This document shows, piece after piece, positions 45,901-56,022 of a DNA stretch of 64,000 bases. The first letter of the stretch is position 1. The number at the start of each line of letters is the position of its first letter. The position numbers were made by a program, and so were the translations under genes. The notes beneath the pieces were generated by a model. That model was given only the letters and a program-made list of their open reading frames with translations. It ran no database searches and was not told the origin of the DNA. Source of the stretch: Bedellia somnulentella (Eukaryota > Arthropoda > Insecta > Lepidoptera > Bedelliidae); contig OY755178.1 of the NCBI GenBank assembly GCA_963576735.1, positions 19,587,645 to 19,651,644 on the forward strand, in the 5' to 3' direction.

Positions 45901-48900
45901 TAAACAATTTCAAAAAGAATCATAAACAAAGATATTATAAATAAATTGAAATTAAATTAAAATTGAGATCAAATTAAAATTAAAACATTAACAGTATAAA
46001 AAAGAAATAAAATAAATTAATTTTAAAATAGTTTTTCTTAAAGTAAAGTATTGTGTAAAGTATTGTAATTATTATAATAGTACTTATTAAATTATTTCTA
46101 TGCATTTTTTACGAAACGAACGTAGAGAGTCATGATAAATATCAGGAGGAGTCACTTCTTCTTTATTATTGCAAATGGAGTTATATAATTGACACATTCT
46201 ATGGATGGGGTTATTATTAACGACATTTGAGCTTGCACTTGGCACAATAAACGGGCGAGCATGGCGCAATGTCTTCCGAGGGACATTGATGTTTATATGA
46301 GACAGAACAGAAGTCGAAAGCGAGCCATTAATTATCTTGTGCAACGTAGTAAGATCTAATATTTGCCTTCTTTCAAATAAATTATTAAGTTCAAAGTGTT
46401 GACAACGTTCCTCATATGATTTTAATTTTCTTCTCAGTCCAAACCGTGAACATATTAATCTTACAAAGCGTTTTTGAACCGATTCTATCTTGTCGATGTA
46501 CGTATTGTAAAATGGTACCCAGATCGCTGATGCATATTCAATTTGACTTAGTACTAGGGATTTATAGATTCTTATCAAGCTTGCAGGGTTTTGAAAATCT
46601 TTGGTATTTCAGGAAAGGAAGCCAATTAGCCTGTAGCACCTATTTACGATAGTGTTCATTGTTCACTGTATGATAATTTACTATCGAGTAGAACCCCGAG
46701 ATCCTTGGCAACGCTTTTTTTTTCTATTATGGTATTATTTATTTTATAATCATAGTCCATTGTATTCATTTTCAATAATGAGTACCTAGAATACTAAGTC
46801 TGAATCGCCTCCGTTTAATTCCGTTGAATCCTACTTTTAAATTCTACTTTTTTGGTCCCCTAGTGTGTAAATGCTGTATTATAATGCTGATATTATTTAA
46901 GAATATTAACGATACTCTAGTCAAAACAATGTGCCTATATACGTAATGGGCGACGATACACAAAAATACAACTTCTAGTTGTTACTAATTTGACATTCGA
47001 AAGATTTGGCTGGAGACCCACCAACAATGCCAGGAATAGCCAATTCTTTAGCTCTGCCTACCTCGTTTTAGGAGTTATAGCCGTGAGTATATACTTGTAT
47101 GTAATTGATAATTACATGGTTTCACGGCAAGTCCGTTTGTTGGTGGAAGAATAAACAGGCTAGGTAAACATGAGGAGTATTTTTTTATTTTTTTAATCTC
47201 TTCAAGAATGAAGACTCAAAGACTCAAACGTTCAAGTCGTATATCCCCGAACGGGTTGGCAGAGGTACAAATACTTCAGAATAACACGTGACATTGTCAC
47301 CTGGTGTTCCGAGTACCCACGTTTTACTGGATAGCGTACACAGGGCAAGCTTAACGCCGTTTCATATACAACTTAAGCCATGTGGGTTTCCTCACGATGT
47401 TTTCCCACACCGTTAACATACATATATATGCTCACGACCATAAATCCCAAAAAGGGGTAGCCAGAGTTTCAGAGTTAGAAACTCCTCAGCCACATTTGGA
47501 AGTTGATAGGGGACAAGATGGTAACTTAAAGTATTATATACATTGGTGATGCCCCATACTGACGAAGTCGAAAAACCGTTAACAATCATGATAAATTAGC
47601 CAATATATGACTTTAGAAAAGATTTGAAACTTTAGAAGAGAAAGACAAATTAGATGTAGACCGCCCGGGATTTGAGAGCACACCTATTTGCATTAAAGGC
47701 GGGCGTTCTACCCATTGAGCTATCACTGTTGAAAAAAATATAGTAATTAACTTATTTTGAATAATAAAATATTGTTTTAAGGATAGCTTTTGTTTTTTAA
47801 CACGCTTATGTATGTATGTAACCGACTCCTTTAAACTCGATTTTGACCCACTTTAAACGGACCGATTGAACCCAAAATTTGAACACTTATCGAGAATCAG
47901 AGATAATACAATAATTTAATATGTTCATTCCGCTATCCTGATTAGGGTCGCCAGGATTAAATAATTTCAAATAATTCAGTACTAAAAAATAAAATATAGT
48001 TTAAATAAAAAAACTAAAAAACACGCTTTTTAAGCACATCAAACTACAAAGTGAAAAATAATTCCTAATATAAGCTGGGTTGAAAAAGCGTGGGTTGATC
48101 GATAGACGAAAAATATGACACAGAGCGCCCCACGCTTTTTCACAATAATACCAGTATTTTTTGTTCATTACCGTTTTTAGCTTATATTAGGAATTATTTT
48201 TTACTTTTTAGTTTGATGTGCTTTAGAAGCGTGTTTTTTAGTTTTTTTATTTAAATTATATGTTTGTTTCATATGGAATTCCAATAGTTCAATTCTGTTA
48301 GGAACACTGAAGTTAAGTAGTCAGTTCATAATTTGACATACGTAATTTCCAGTTAGCGGAGAGAGCGGCGCGGGCGGGTGGCGCGCGGCGGTGCGGCGGC
48401 GGCTGAACCGCAAGACGCTGCTGAAGAGGGTGCCCGTGATGGGCTGGCTGCCGCAGTACGACGCGGCGCAGGCGCTGGGCGACCTCATCGCCGGGCTCAC
48501 CGTCGGCCTCACCGTCATCCCGCAGTCGCTGGCCTACGCCAACATCGCCGGCTTGCCGCCGCAGTACGGCCTGTACGGCTCCTTCCTCGGCTGCTTCGTG
48601 TACATCGTGCTGGGCGGCTGCCGCGCCGTGCCGTGCGGGCCCACCGCCATCGCCTCCCTGCTCACGTGGCAGGTCGCCGGCGGGGTGCCCGAGAAGGCCA
48701 CTCTACTGGCACTGCTGACGGGCGCCGTGCAACTGCTGATGGGTGCGCTCGGGCTCGGGTTCCTCCTCGACTTCGTGTCGGGCCCCGTGTCGTCCGGGTT
48801 CACGTCGGCCGTCGCGCTCATGATCGCCACGTCGCAGGTGAAGGACCTGTTCGCGATTCCGGTGATCGGCACGACGTTCCTGCAGCAGTGGATCTCGATC

Positions 48901-51900
48901 TTCGGTAACCTGCACGCGGCGTCGCTGTGGGACCCCGTGCTAGGGTTCGCCACCATCGCGCTGCTGCTGAGCATGCGCTGGCTGGGGCTGGTGAGGCTGC
49001 GCGAGGACACGGCGGCGCGGCGCTGGGCCGGGCGCGCGCTGTGGCTGGTGTCCACGTGCCGCAACGCGCTGCTGGTGGTTGCGGCCGGCGCCATGGGCTA
49101 CTGGTTCGTCAGCACCACCGGCTCCTCACCCGTCAGACTCATGGGTAGGTTATATTACTGTCCTTATACTATACGAGGGCGGGTCAATAAGTCCGTGACT
49201 TTTGGAATAAAACACAGATTTTTTGATAAAAAATTAATTTTATTTTTCAACGTAGTCTCTCTTGAGCTCTATACACTTTGTCCAACGCTTCTCAATTTTT
49301 TTTTATCCCTTCCAAAAAAATGATTTGTCGAGGTCCTCAAAATAGGCATGTGTTTGCGAGATCAACTGACAGATGCCTGTTCACAGGAGTAGTGTTGCTG
49401 TTTCAGTAAAGAGGTCAGAAATTCAAAAAAATACGGACTTATTGACCCGCCCTCATATACACATATAGTCACGCCATTATTTCCTTTTGGGATAGACAGG
49501 ACTATTGATCGCCACTTTGTACGATCCTGGCGAACCTCTTTATACTGACACTGATTGATAATTATAATGAAAATGAAACATAGATTGGCCGCAGAAAACA
49601 TTTCGGTATAATCCAGGACTCGAGCTCATGTCACTTAGCAACTCCGGCGTCGTACTTTTCACTGAGCTTATTGATTCAACGAAATATAGAAGTGATTGTA
49701 TCTATAATGTTAATCAATATAACAGGTATATTTTTTTATTGTAAGCAATGGTATACCTCTTTTGCTCATTAAAACAATTAAACTATATTTGATATAAATG
49801 AACACATGTCAACATAATATTTTTCTGTTACTGCTTCCACCAGCCGAGGCGGCTGATGGTAGGTATGAGTTGCACGAAACTACAAGTAGTTAGTTTCGAC
49901 TGACATTCATAACCTTTTTCCATCACATTAGCGTTTCACCTATCTTCTTTCTCATTTTCCAGACTTAAAGCCAGTTCTTCAAAATATTAGCAATTAACGC
50001 CACCTGCCCGCTCGACAGACAGCAGGGGATAGGGTGCGGGTTCTTTATTTTCACTTATAAGCATGATTTCATTATTCATTTCGTACACCATTTTAAATAG
50101 TAGTTTTTCGTATCACCACCCAATTTTGACAGCGTAGTTCAACAGTAATAATAAAGCACGTATTCCACAGGACCAATTCCGTCAGGCGTGCCTATACCGA
50201 AGGTGCCCCCGTTCAGCTACGTGCGCGCGGACAACACCACGGTGGGCTTCATCGAGATGGTGTCGGAGATGGGGTCGGGCGTGTTCGTGATCCCGCTCAT
50301 CGTGCTGCTGGAGGACATCGCCATCTGCAAGGCGTTCAACGACGGCAAGACCATCGACGCCACGCAGGAGATGCTGGCGCTGGGGCTGGCCAACATCGGC
50401 AACTCCTTCATGCAGGCGTACCCGGGCGGCGGCTCGCTGGCAAGGTCCGTCGTGGCCAACGGATCCGGCGTGCGGACGCCTTTCAATGGATTATATGCAG
50501 GTAACAACTTATTATATCGTCAATATCACAGGCCATATATGTCTTTGATAAGCAACACGATTGCGCGCTGAACAGGATGATTTTGACAAATATTTTTAGT
50601 CCGACGCCCTGGTCTAGTGCGGGTTGGCAGAAAAATACTTCTATCACCGTGATCTTTGGCTTAACGTGCCTTCCAAAGCACCAAACCATCCTTAATCTCA
50701 GATAATGAGGTGATTTTTAAATGTATCCCATTTTAACCGAACCCAAGTCCTCAACGTTCCGTTGGTAGACCATATTGGCAGTTCCGCTTATAAAAATAAT
50801 TACAGGACGTAGTTGAGCAGAAAGGTCAGTCCTTTTCCCACACACTTTCGATGAAATTGAGTTAGGTACGCCAATGTATTGCTGAAGGTTTAATCGATGA
50901 ATTTTTGAAAGCTCTGCTTATTACAAATGCACGCACACCATTATTTCAAAAATATGACTGAACCCAGTGTATGGAAAGAGCAACTGCAAACGGCAATTTA
51001 AATGATTTACTGCTTTCTGCTTAGCTACGTCCATTAATTGCATAATATTTTGAGAGGCAATAAAAAAGGATGAATGGAAAGTTTTCCTTTGGACACGCAT
51101 GCTTCTTTTCTTGGTATTTTATTATTTTTTATCTTTACCAAAACTCATTATGATTAAAATGAAATAAGCAAGCCCTTTTTTCAAGGCTGATACTCTTAAG
51201 GCTGTGCTGCGACGTATGATTGCGATTTACTTTTCTATTATTACTAGTGGCCCGGTCTTTGCTCGGGTTGTATTATTTGTAAAATATAATATACTCACGG
51301 CTATACATCTCTAGAAGGGGTAGCCAGAGCTTTAGGAAAATAAATTCCTTAGCCAATTATGTAAGTTGAGTAGGGAAAATATTCTAAAAAAAACGTTGAT
51401 GGTGAATCTCCAAGCAGGACCTAAATTAATTGAAAAGCTCCAGTAAGCTTAGTCGTCGCTTACGAACACCCAAGGGATGAAATAGAGTAGTGCTATTCTA
51501 ATCCTAACTACACAGCTAAAAATATATTTTTTCTAATAATTACATAAATACATTTTCATACATACACGCCATTATGTTCCATTGGGGTAGGTAGAGATTA
51601 TTGATCGCCACTTTGTACTATCCTGGCTATCCTCTTTAGCTTTGTATACATCCATCTTTTCATACATGCTCTTTTATTTTTCATACTCCGCTCAGTTATG
51701 GTTTACTATTCACAATAATTAAGGTTTCTATAAATCACGACATAATATTCTTGTGATTGAGATGGTACTGCACACCCCCTAAACTTAGCATAAAGATACT
51801 GAGTTACTTCTAAAAATCGATATTTTTCATTTTGGCAATCGGTTGTGCTGTTATGGAGCCTATTTATTATAGAAAAACAAACACACCAACAAATCTTTCC

Positions 51901-52582
51901 TGTTGTAATATATGTGTCGTTTTCCGTCGCAGGTGTGATGGTGATCCTGGCGCTGCAGTTCTTCACGCAGTACTTCGAGTTCATCCCGAAAGCGGCGCTG
52001 GCAGCGGTCATCATCTCGGCCATCGTGTTCATGGTGGAGTACGACGTAGTGAAGCCGATGTGGCACGCCAAGAAGCTGGACCTGGTGCCGGGCGTGGGCA
52101 CATTCGTGCTGTGCCTCATGCTCCCCATCGAGATGGGCATCCTGGCCGGCGTGGTGGTCAACATCGTGTTCATCCTGTACCACGCCGCCCGGCCCAAGGT
52201 CAGCGCCGAGCTGCTGCGCTCGCACGCCGGCGCCGCCTACCTGCTGGTGACGCCGGACCGCTGCCTCATGTTCCCGTCCGTGGAGTACGTGCGGCGGCTG
52301 GTCACCAAGCGCGCCGGCGCCGGGCCCGCGCTGCCCGTGGTGCTGGAGTGCACGCACATCTACAGCGCCGACTACACGGCCGCCAAGAGCATCGAGCGGC
52401 TCACGGCCGACTTCCACGCGCGCCAACAGCCGCTGCTGTTCTACAACGTCAAGCCGTCCGTGTGCTCGCTGTTCGAGGCGGTGGCCAAGCCGGAGCACTT
52501 CGTGGTGTTCTACGAGGACGACGAGCTGGACCGGCTGCTGGCCGCGCACTGGCCGCCCGCCAAGCCGCCGCAGCCCGTGTGA
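42891..52582 (+). CDS. SLC26-family sulfate/anion transporter (four coding exons)
   Basis: join(42891..42972, 48353..49144, 50171..50500, 51933..52582); 617 aa. Phases agree at all three junctions (each splits a codon after base 1), and all introns are GT-AG (5380, 1026 and 1432 bp). SLC26 proteins are plasma-membrane or organelle anion exchangers with a 14-helix membrane domain and a cytosolic STAS domain. Seen here: IPQSLAYA at residues 83-90, the family signature region around YGLY (99-102), CGPTAI, many hydrophobic helices up to about 455, and a compact STAS domain at about 465-600 with LECTHIYSADYT (539-550). The short STAS and the overall order most resemble the SLC26A11-like sodium-independent sulfate transporters. 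Orthology and substrate are inferred. Codon use is extremely GC-rich compared with the flanks. Confidence 0.92.
43967..45707 (-). mobile_element. Non-autonomous Helitron in SLC26 intron 1
   Basis: On the - strand it begins TCCATACTAATATTATAAAT and ends in a GACGAAGTCGCGGGC hairpin region followed by CTAG, with host A before and T after. The interior contains a partial family A (44752-44845) and two related blocks (ACTATAAAAATC...CGACGAAC at about 44180 and 45110). No helicase coding. Confidence 0.85.
44752..44845 (-). mobile_element. Family A repeat, fragment inside the Helitron
   Basis: ACATACACTCACGGCTATAA through GGGGTAGCCAGAGC, then GGAAAGTTGAGAGGGGAAAA after a small deletion. Confidence 0.8.
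45708..46079. other. AT-rich sequence, probable LINE 3' UTR
   Basis: Lies between the Helitron and the LINE C-terminus that reads leftward. No coding. Confidence 0.4.
46080..46790 (-). pseudogene. LINE-2-type C-terminal fragment
   Basis: An open frame 46087-46578 encodes MIRIYKSLVLSQIEYASAIW, then FGLRRKLKSYEERCQHFEL, RRQILDLTTLHKIINGS and HRMCQLYNSI. Upstream, in another frame, DLGVLLDSKLSY is readable (about 46700). It is 5'-truncated and related to 12697-13371. Confidence 0.85.
47000..47103 (+). mobile_element. Family A repeat, 3' fragment
   Basis: GGCTGGAGACCCACCAACAA to TTATAGCCGTGAGTATATAC, with an internal deletion. Confidence 0.75.
47205..47740 (-). mobile_element. SINE-D split by a family A insertion
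   Basis: The left part 47205-47418 carries the body (TATATCCCCGAACGGG to the CACCGTTAAC block). The right part 47575-47740 carries the rest of the body and the tRNA-like head (CCCATTGAGCTATCAC inverted box A). They were one SINE-D before a family A copy landed in it. Confidence 0.88.
47419..47574 (-). mobile_element. Family A repeat inside SINE-D, with 10-bp TSD
   Basis: Flanked by ACCGTTAACA on both sides (47409-47418 and 47575-47584). It is a 5'-truncated copy starting with TACATATATATGCTCACGAC. It gives the relative order of activity: SINE-D first, family A later. Confidence 0.88.
48001..48254. mobile_element. Foldback MITE with ~76-bp TIRs
   Basis: 48001-48076 (TTAAATAAAAAAACTAAAAA...TAAGCT) is repeated inverted at 48179-48254 with few mismatches. 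TTAA occurs at both outer edges, fitting a TTAA-type duplication. A further inner inverted pair (AAAAAGCGTGGG/CCCACGCTTTTT) allows a nearly complete hairpin. It ends 98 bp before SLC26 exon 2. Confidence 0.85.
48353..49144 (+). CDS. SLC26 exon 2
   Basis: Acceptor CGTAATTTCCAG, donor G|GTAGGT. Residues 28-292: end of the N-terminal segment (LNRKTLLKRVPVMGWLPQYD) and roughly the first half of the transmembrane domain, including the IPQSLAYANIAGLPPQYGLY region. Frames longer than 100 codons on other frames of both strands here are GC-driven shadows. Confidence 0.95.
49174..49455 (-). mobile_element. Mariner element, internally deleted, in SLC26 intron 2
   Basis: TIRs CGAGGGCGGGTCAATAAGTC (left) and GACTTATTGACCCGCCCTCA-like (right), with TA at both edges. 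On the - strand the interior retains a decayed end of the transposase (HAYFEDLDKSFF-like stretch) but no catalytic core. Confidence 0.85.
49456..49545 (-). pseudogene. LINE-A 3' end scrap
   Basis: ATATAGTCACGCCATTATTT, GATCGCCACTTTGTACGATC. Inverted LINE-A terminus. Confidence 0.75.
49546..50170. other. Rest of SLC26 intron 2
   Basis: Nothing recognised beyond the splice acceptor at 50161-50170. Confidence 0.5.
50171..50500 (+). CDS. SLC26 exon 3
   Basis: Acceptor TATTCCACAG, donor GCAG|GTAACA. Residues 292-402: an extracellular-type loop (GPIPSGVPIPKVPPF), then membrane helices with ALGLANIGNSFMQAYPGGGS and SGVRTPFNGLYAG, both highly typical of SLC26/SulP proteins. Confidence 0.95.
50520..50790 (-). 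mobile_element. SINE-C, degenerate, in SLC26 intron 3
   Basis: GGCCATATATGTCTTTGATA, TAGTGCGGGTTGGCAGAAAA, CTTAACGTGCCTTCCAAAGC and AATGAGGTGATT are in family order, with an insertion after the first block. Confidence 0.7.
50791..51245. other. SLC26 intron 3, nothing recognised
   Basis: AT-rich, no repeat identified. Confidence 0.4.
51246..51292 (-). mobile_element. Helitron 3' end fragment
   Basis: On the - strand AACCCGAGCAAAGACCGGG (hairpin) precedes CCACTAG and T. Confidence 0.65.
51293..51520 (-). mobile_element. Family A repeat, diverged
   Basis: TACTCACGGCTATACATCTC to CTATTCTAATCCTAACTACA. No microsatellite tail. Confidence 0.8.
51560..51700 (-). pseudogene. LINE-A 3' end scrap
   Basis: ACACGCCATTATGTTCCATT, GATTATTGATCGCCACTTTG, CATGCTCTTTTATTTTTCAT. 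It matches 56023-56160. Confidence 0.8.
51933..52582 (+). CDS. SLC26 exon 4 (C-terminus, STAS)
   Basis: Acceptor TTTTCCGTCGCAG. Residues 402-617: the last helices (FFTQYFEFIPKAALAAVII, PIEMGILAGVVVNIVFILYH) and the STAS domain, ending PPAKPPQPV and a TGA at 52580. The open frame extends upstream to 51845 only because intron sequence happens to lack stops. Confidence 0.94.
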
Positions 52583-52960
52583 ACCCCCCCCACCGTTGAA
52601 CCCAAGTGTATTTGTGTAGCTCGATTATCGCGCGAGGCGTCAGGCTGTGAAGCATATCAGTATTATATATCTTCTCACGTCTTCGCAGATACGTATTTTT
52701 GTATGAGTGTCCGTTGATCCGTTCAAATTCTAAATGTCGAATACGTTCTATAGACTTTCTATTTACATGTGTTAGGACGTGTTACGTAAATATATTGTAA
52801 TGAGATGGATTGTATTTATGTATTAATTTTTAAGTACCATTGTTGTAATTTAAACAACGCGAAGCTTTAAAAGGCCTAGGTAAGATGGCGGTCGAAACGG
52901 TTGCCTTGTGACTTGTTGAGTGATATGAGATTAACTAGAACAATAAACTCTTAAAGAGTT
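52583..52960 (+). other. SLC26 3' UTR with polyadenylation signal
   Basis: After TGA the sequence turns AT-rich. AATAAA at 52942-52947 is the first canonical signal and is followed by a T/G-rich stretch. A mature 3' UTR of about 380 nt is inferred. Confidence 0.65.
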
Positions 52961-52964
52961 GATG

Positions 52965-53413
52965 CTGCAGTTTTATTGGTATTAACAGTATTGGTTCCTC
53001 TCCTATCCTGACCAACAAAAATTATGCAAAATGAATATAAATTAACTAAGTGTGTTGGGGGTTGGGATTGAGATTAGGGGATGTAAAATGATAAGAAAGA
53101 GATAAGTTCAACTAAGATATATTACAAGGTAGTAAAAGGTGCAACTGAGGTGAAATGAGATTAACAGGTAGCGCGCGGTACGAGGTCAGTGAGCGAACTG
53201 TTCTAAAAAGGTTTGAGTAAAAGAGTGTTACAGCGTAAACTGCTGACGGAACTTAAAGTACGGTGATTGAACCGTACATGCTCCCGGGGGAAAAAGATCA
53301 GAGAAATTTATATGAGGTTTATAGTAGATGAATGTGCGCTTAAACTAACACAGATGATTAACACTATTCTTGAATATACTATAGAGTTATTAGTAAATGA
53401 AAACATAAGGAAA
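52965..53413 (-). mobile_element. Probable 3' LTR region of the errantivirus-like element (unbounded)
   Basis: This stretch follows the env C-terminus (which reads leftward) and has an AATAAA on the - strand at about 52974. A purine/pyrimidine-rich CCCCCGGGAGC (53283-53292 region) may be near the polypurine tract. No second LTR lies in the window, so borders cannot be set. Confidence 0.35.
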
Positions 53414-54062
53414 TTAGGGAACGCTAAGGCTCAAATCTGGTAAGGAGAACACACGAAATACCGGGGATGATCCTTTGTCTGTTGTCTTAATTCTAACACT
53501 ATTGCGGCGCACATGAGTCTTATCACTAACACATTCACTTTTTGTACACACACATTCACTAACATTACACTGTACACTGCACTGCGACGTCTCCGGAGCT
53601 GCAACATTCCTCAACGCCACAACTGGAGTCGTATTTATAGGCTGTTGTTCAGTAGAGCTTTTCCATATGTAGACCCTTACAGCCAGACCCAACACCATCA
53701 ACGCAAACAAAACATAAATGGCTATGTAATGATGAATATCATGATTGGATATTCTTTCGGTCAATAGCTCACTTTGTTTTAAAAGTTTAAGTTTTTTGGA
53801 AATAGTTTGTAGTTCCATACTGTTATTTTCCGGTTCAATATTTGGGATTGAGATATTGACGATATGGTTCATCTGAGATATTTTACTGAAATCTCGTCTA
53901 TGAGTATAATTTATTTATTTGCTATTTATTTATTAAATAATTTGGAAATTTTGCTGTGCATCCTTGGTCAGCGGTAAAATACCCTGTACTAGTAAGTCTA
54001 ATAGGTGTCACCTGTTCATTACATATTACTTTCATATTACACTCCTTACAGCAATGAAAAAT
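53414..54062 (-). pseudogene. Errantivirus-like envelope remnant, C-terminal part
   Basis: Reads leftward. 53930-54062 encodes a cysteine-containing ectodomain segment in a broken frame. 53414-53872 is an open frame with a coiled/amphipathic stretch, one ~20-residue hydrophobic membrane anchor (about residues 51-71) and a ~75-residue tail with several cysteines. Insect errantiviruses (Metaviridae, gypsy-like) carry such F-like envelope proteins. Frameshifted, and separated from the N-proximal part by a LINE, so it cannot make a complete product. Confidence 0.65.
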
Positions 54063-54069
54063 GAATGTG

Positions 54070-55610
54070 TTTGGTTAGTTCAATTCAACCCATCTGTCTT
54101 TACAAATTGAAGATGACGTTTTACACTCGAAACGGGAACATCCACGCGGCATAAAACACCAGGCTCGGCACGCGCGGGATGGGCGTCGGGGTTGCCCCCA
54201 TGGCCCAGCTTCGTCACGGGGGGGAACGTCCCCCCCGGTCATTGGACACCTCCCCCAGCGATAGAGGGGAGGGGTGGCTATCCCCAGAAATGGGGATAGC
54301 CACTAAGGAGGGTGAGGGAAGGTGAGGATACGTGTTACGCACCTCACCCTCGGGACTGATGTCGGGGCAGTTGGAAGTGGAAGGGGCGGTCCCCGGGGTC
54401 GCGTGTCTTGCGACTACCGGGAGCGCGCGAGTTCCCGAGGCAGCGGTCGCCCGTCGGGCGGTCGTGCGTGTAGCGGGGCGATTCCGCGGAGGTGCTCGTG
54501 GCGACAGTTGTCCGCCCGGTCGAATAAACGACGGGTCAACCCCACCACGAATTCCTCCATGGTCTCGACCCGGAGATCACGGTGAATCGTGCTATTACGC
54601 ACGTACCGCCCGGCTTTCACCAATTGGCGGAGCATCGTGTTCTGGACCCTCTGCAAGCGTAGCTTGTTTTGGGCGGAGAGAAGGCCATACCAGGCCGGCG
54701 CCGCGTACGTCAGGCGGGAGCGTATATACATTTTGTATACACGCAGTTTGGCTCGTAGTGGCAGGCCCGAGTCGAGCACCGGCCGCAAGACCGACCGGGC
54801 CCAGAGGGCTCTATGGCGGACATGGTCCACCATAGAACCCATACGGAGGTTGCGGTCGATCTTGCAGCCCAGGTACTTGACCGAGGACTGCCACTCGATG
54901 CTCTCGCCGCCCAACGTAAGCGGCGCGAGCCCGGTCGGCCGTCTCACCCTGGTGATCAGAGCGGCCGTCTTCCCGACGTTGACGGCCGTCCTCCACCGAC
55001 CAAGCCAAGCTGGCAGAAGGTCCAGGATACGTTGCATCTTGGCAACCGCTACTCGGGGCCGACGTGAGGAGGCGAAGAAGGCGCTGTCGTCTGCGTAGAG
55101 CGCCAGCGTAACGTCCTCCTCACCCTCGTATAGGGTGTTACCCTCGAGGGTGGGGATGTCGTTGGTATACAGCGCGTACAGCAGTGGAGAGACACAGCTC
55201 CCCTGGGGAGTTCCCGCACGGATCGGCTTCACCTCGGACCGGGCGTCCTCCACCGACTCATAGAATGACCTCCCCTCCAAAAAGGAGGCGATGATCCTCA
55301 CATATGCCGGCGGCACCCCCACCTCCAAGAGTTTGAACAGGGCCCCGCTATGCCACACATGGTCGAACGCTCTTTCTATGTCTAGAAAAACGGCGACCGT
55401 GTAGCGTCCCCTGTTCATCTCGGAGGAGAGGTGTTCGACTACCCTCACGAGCTGGAGCGTCGTACTATGGCTGTCGCGAAAGCCGTGTTGTTCGTCCCGC
55501 AGCTGGATGTGGGGACGAAGGCGTCGCAACAGCAGACGCTCAAACAGCTTCGCGATGTGCGGCAGCAGAGTGATAATATTGTTGGTCATCATTGCCGTAA
55601 TAAGAAAATC
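54070..55610 (-). mobile_element. Jockey-clade LINE, 5'-truncated, GC-rich, inserted in env remnant
   Basis: GC-rich LINE sequence sits between the two halves of the env remnant. Its coding reads leftward (54414-55592) and is followed by a GC-rich 3' UTR containing a short tandem TGGGGATAGCCACT-like repeat (about 54262-54305). The left border is approximate; I found no clear target duplication. Confidence 0.75.
54414..55592 (-). pseudogene. Jockey-type LINE reverse transcriptase, 5'-truncated but open
   Basis: 392 codons without a stop. RT landmarks: ITLLPHIAKLFERLLLRRL, DEQHGFRDSHSTTLQL, AVFLDIERAFDHVWH, RAGTPQGSCVSPLLYALY and the catalytic YADDSAFF. The thumb follows with VKYLGCKIDRNL and a Y-AAPAWYG motif. 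The endonuclease and the start of RT are missing. Very GC-rich codon use, unlike the AT-rich LINEs nearby. Clade from motif order; exact family not known. Confidence 0.85.
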
Positions 55611-55616
55611 ATTTAC

Positions 55617-55937
55617 TTATTCCATATTTTGTAATTCGGTTCTTACTTGGGTCAATGCCTGATTGATTGTATTAATTTTTCTATTAATAGTTTTGTACTG
55701 TTTATTCATGACGTTTTCCGTTCGCTTTAAAAGATTTAATTCGGCTTCTACTATTGAAGTTTGGTTTTGCCAAAGTTTGGCTAAATGCTGTTCATTTTCT
55801 TTTATTAGATTAATGTCCTGTGAGTATGTTTCCGCAAACCGGCTGCCTAATACGCCAAATAAGCTGTTTTCTATATAACCAACACCGTCTATCAACCCGC
55901 GCCGCCGCCGCCGCCGTATTTCATGATCGTATTTCAT
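55617..55937 (-). pseudogene. Errantivirus-like envelope remnant, N-proximal part
   Basis: A 106-codon frame. Near its start a run of basic residues (a furin-type cleavage setting) is followed by a glycine-rich hydrophobic segment resembling a fusion peptide, then a long heptad-like region rich in N, Q, K and E. This is the standard order in insect retroviral/baculoviral F-like envelope proteins. Upstream sequence is missing, and the frame stops just before the LINE insertion. No restored sequence is given. Confidence 0.65.
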
Positions 55938-55955
55938 ATTGATATTATTGTTATG

Positions 55956-56000
55956 ACTAGATGAAAACCCGGCTTTGCTCGGATGAAATATTACTCATAA
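55956..56000 (-). mobile_element. Helitron 3' end fragment
   Basis: On the - strand ATCCGAGCAAAGCCGGGTTT then CATCTAG and T: hairpin plus CTAG terminus. It truncates the env remnant at its 5' side. Confidence 0.6.
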
Positions 56001-56022
56001 TACAAATCTAGGTACAAAATAC

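Noticed and set aside
48378..52655. Long frames on other frames and strands over the SLC26 exons
   Set aside because: They follow GC-rich exons, encode R/A/P/H-rich low-complexity products and conflict with the well-phased SLC26 frame.
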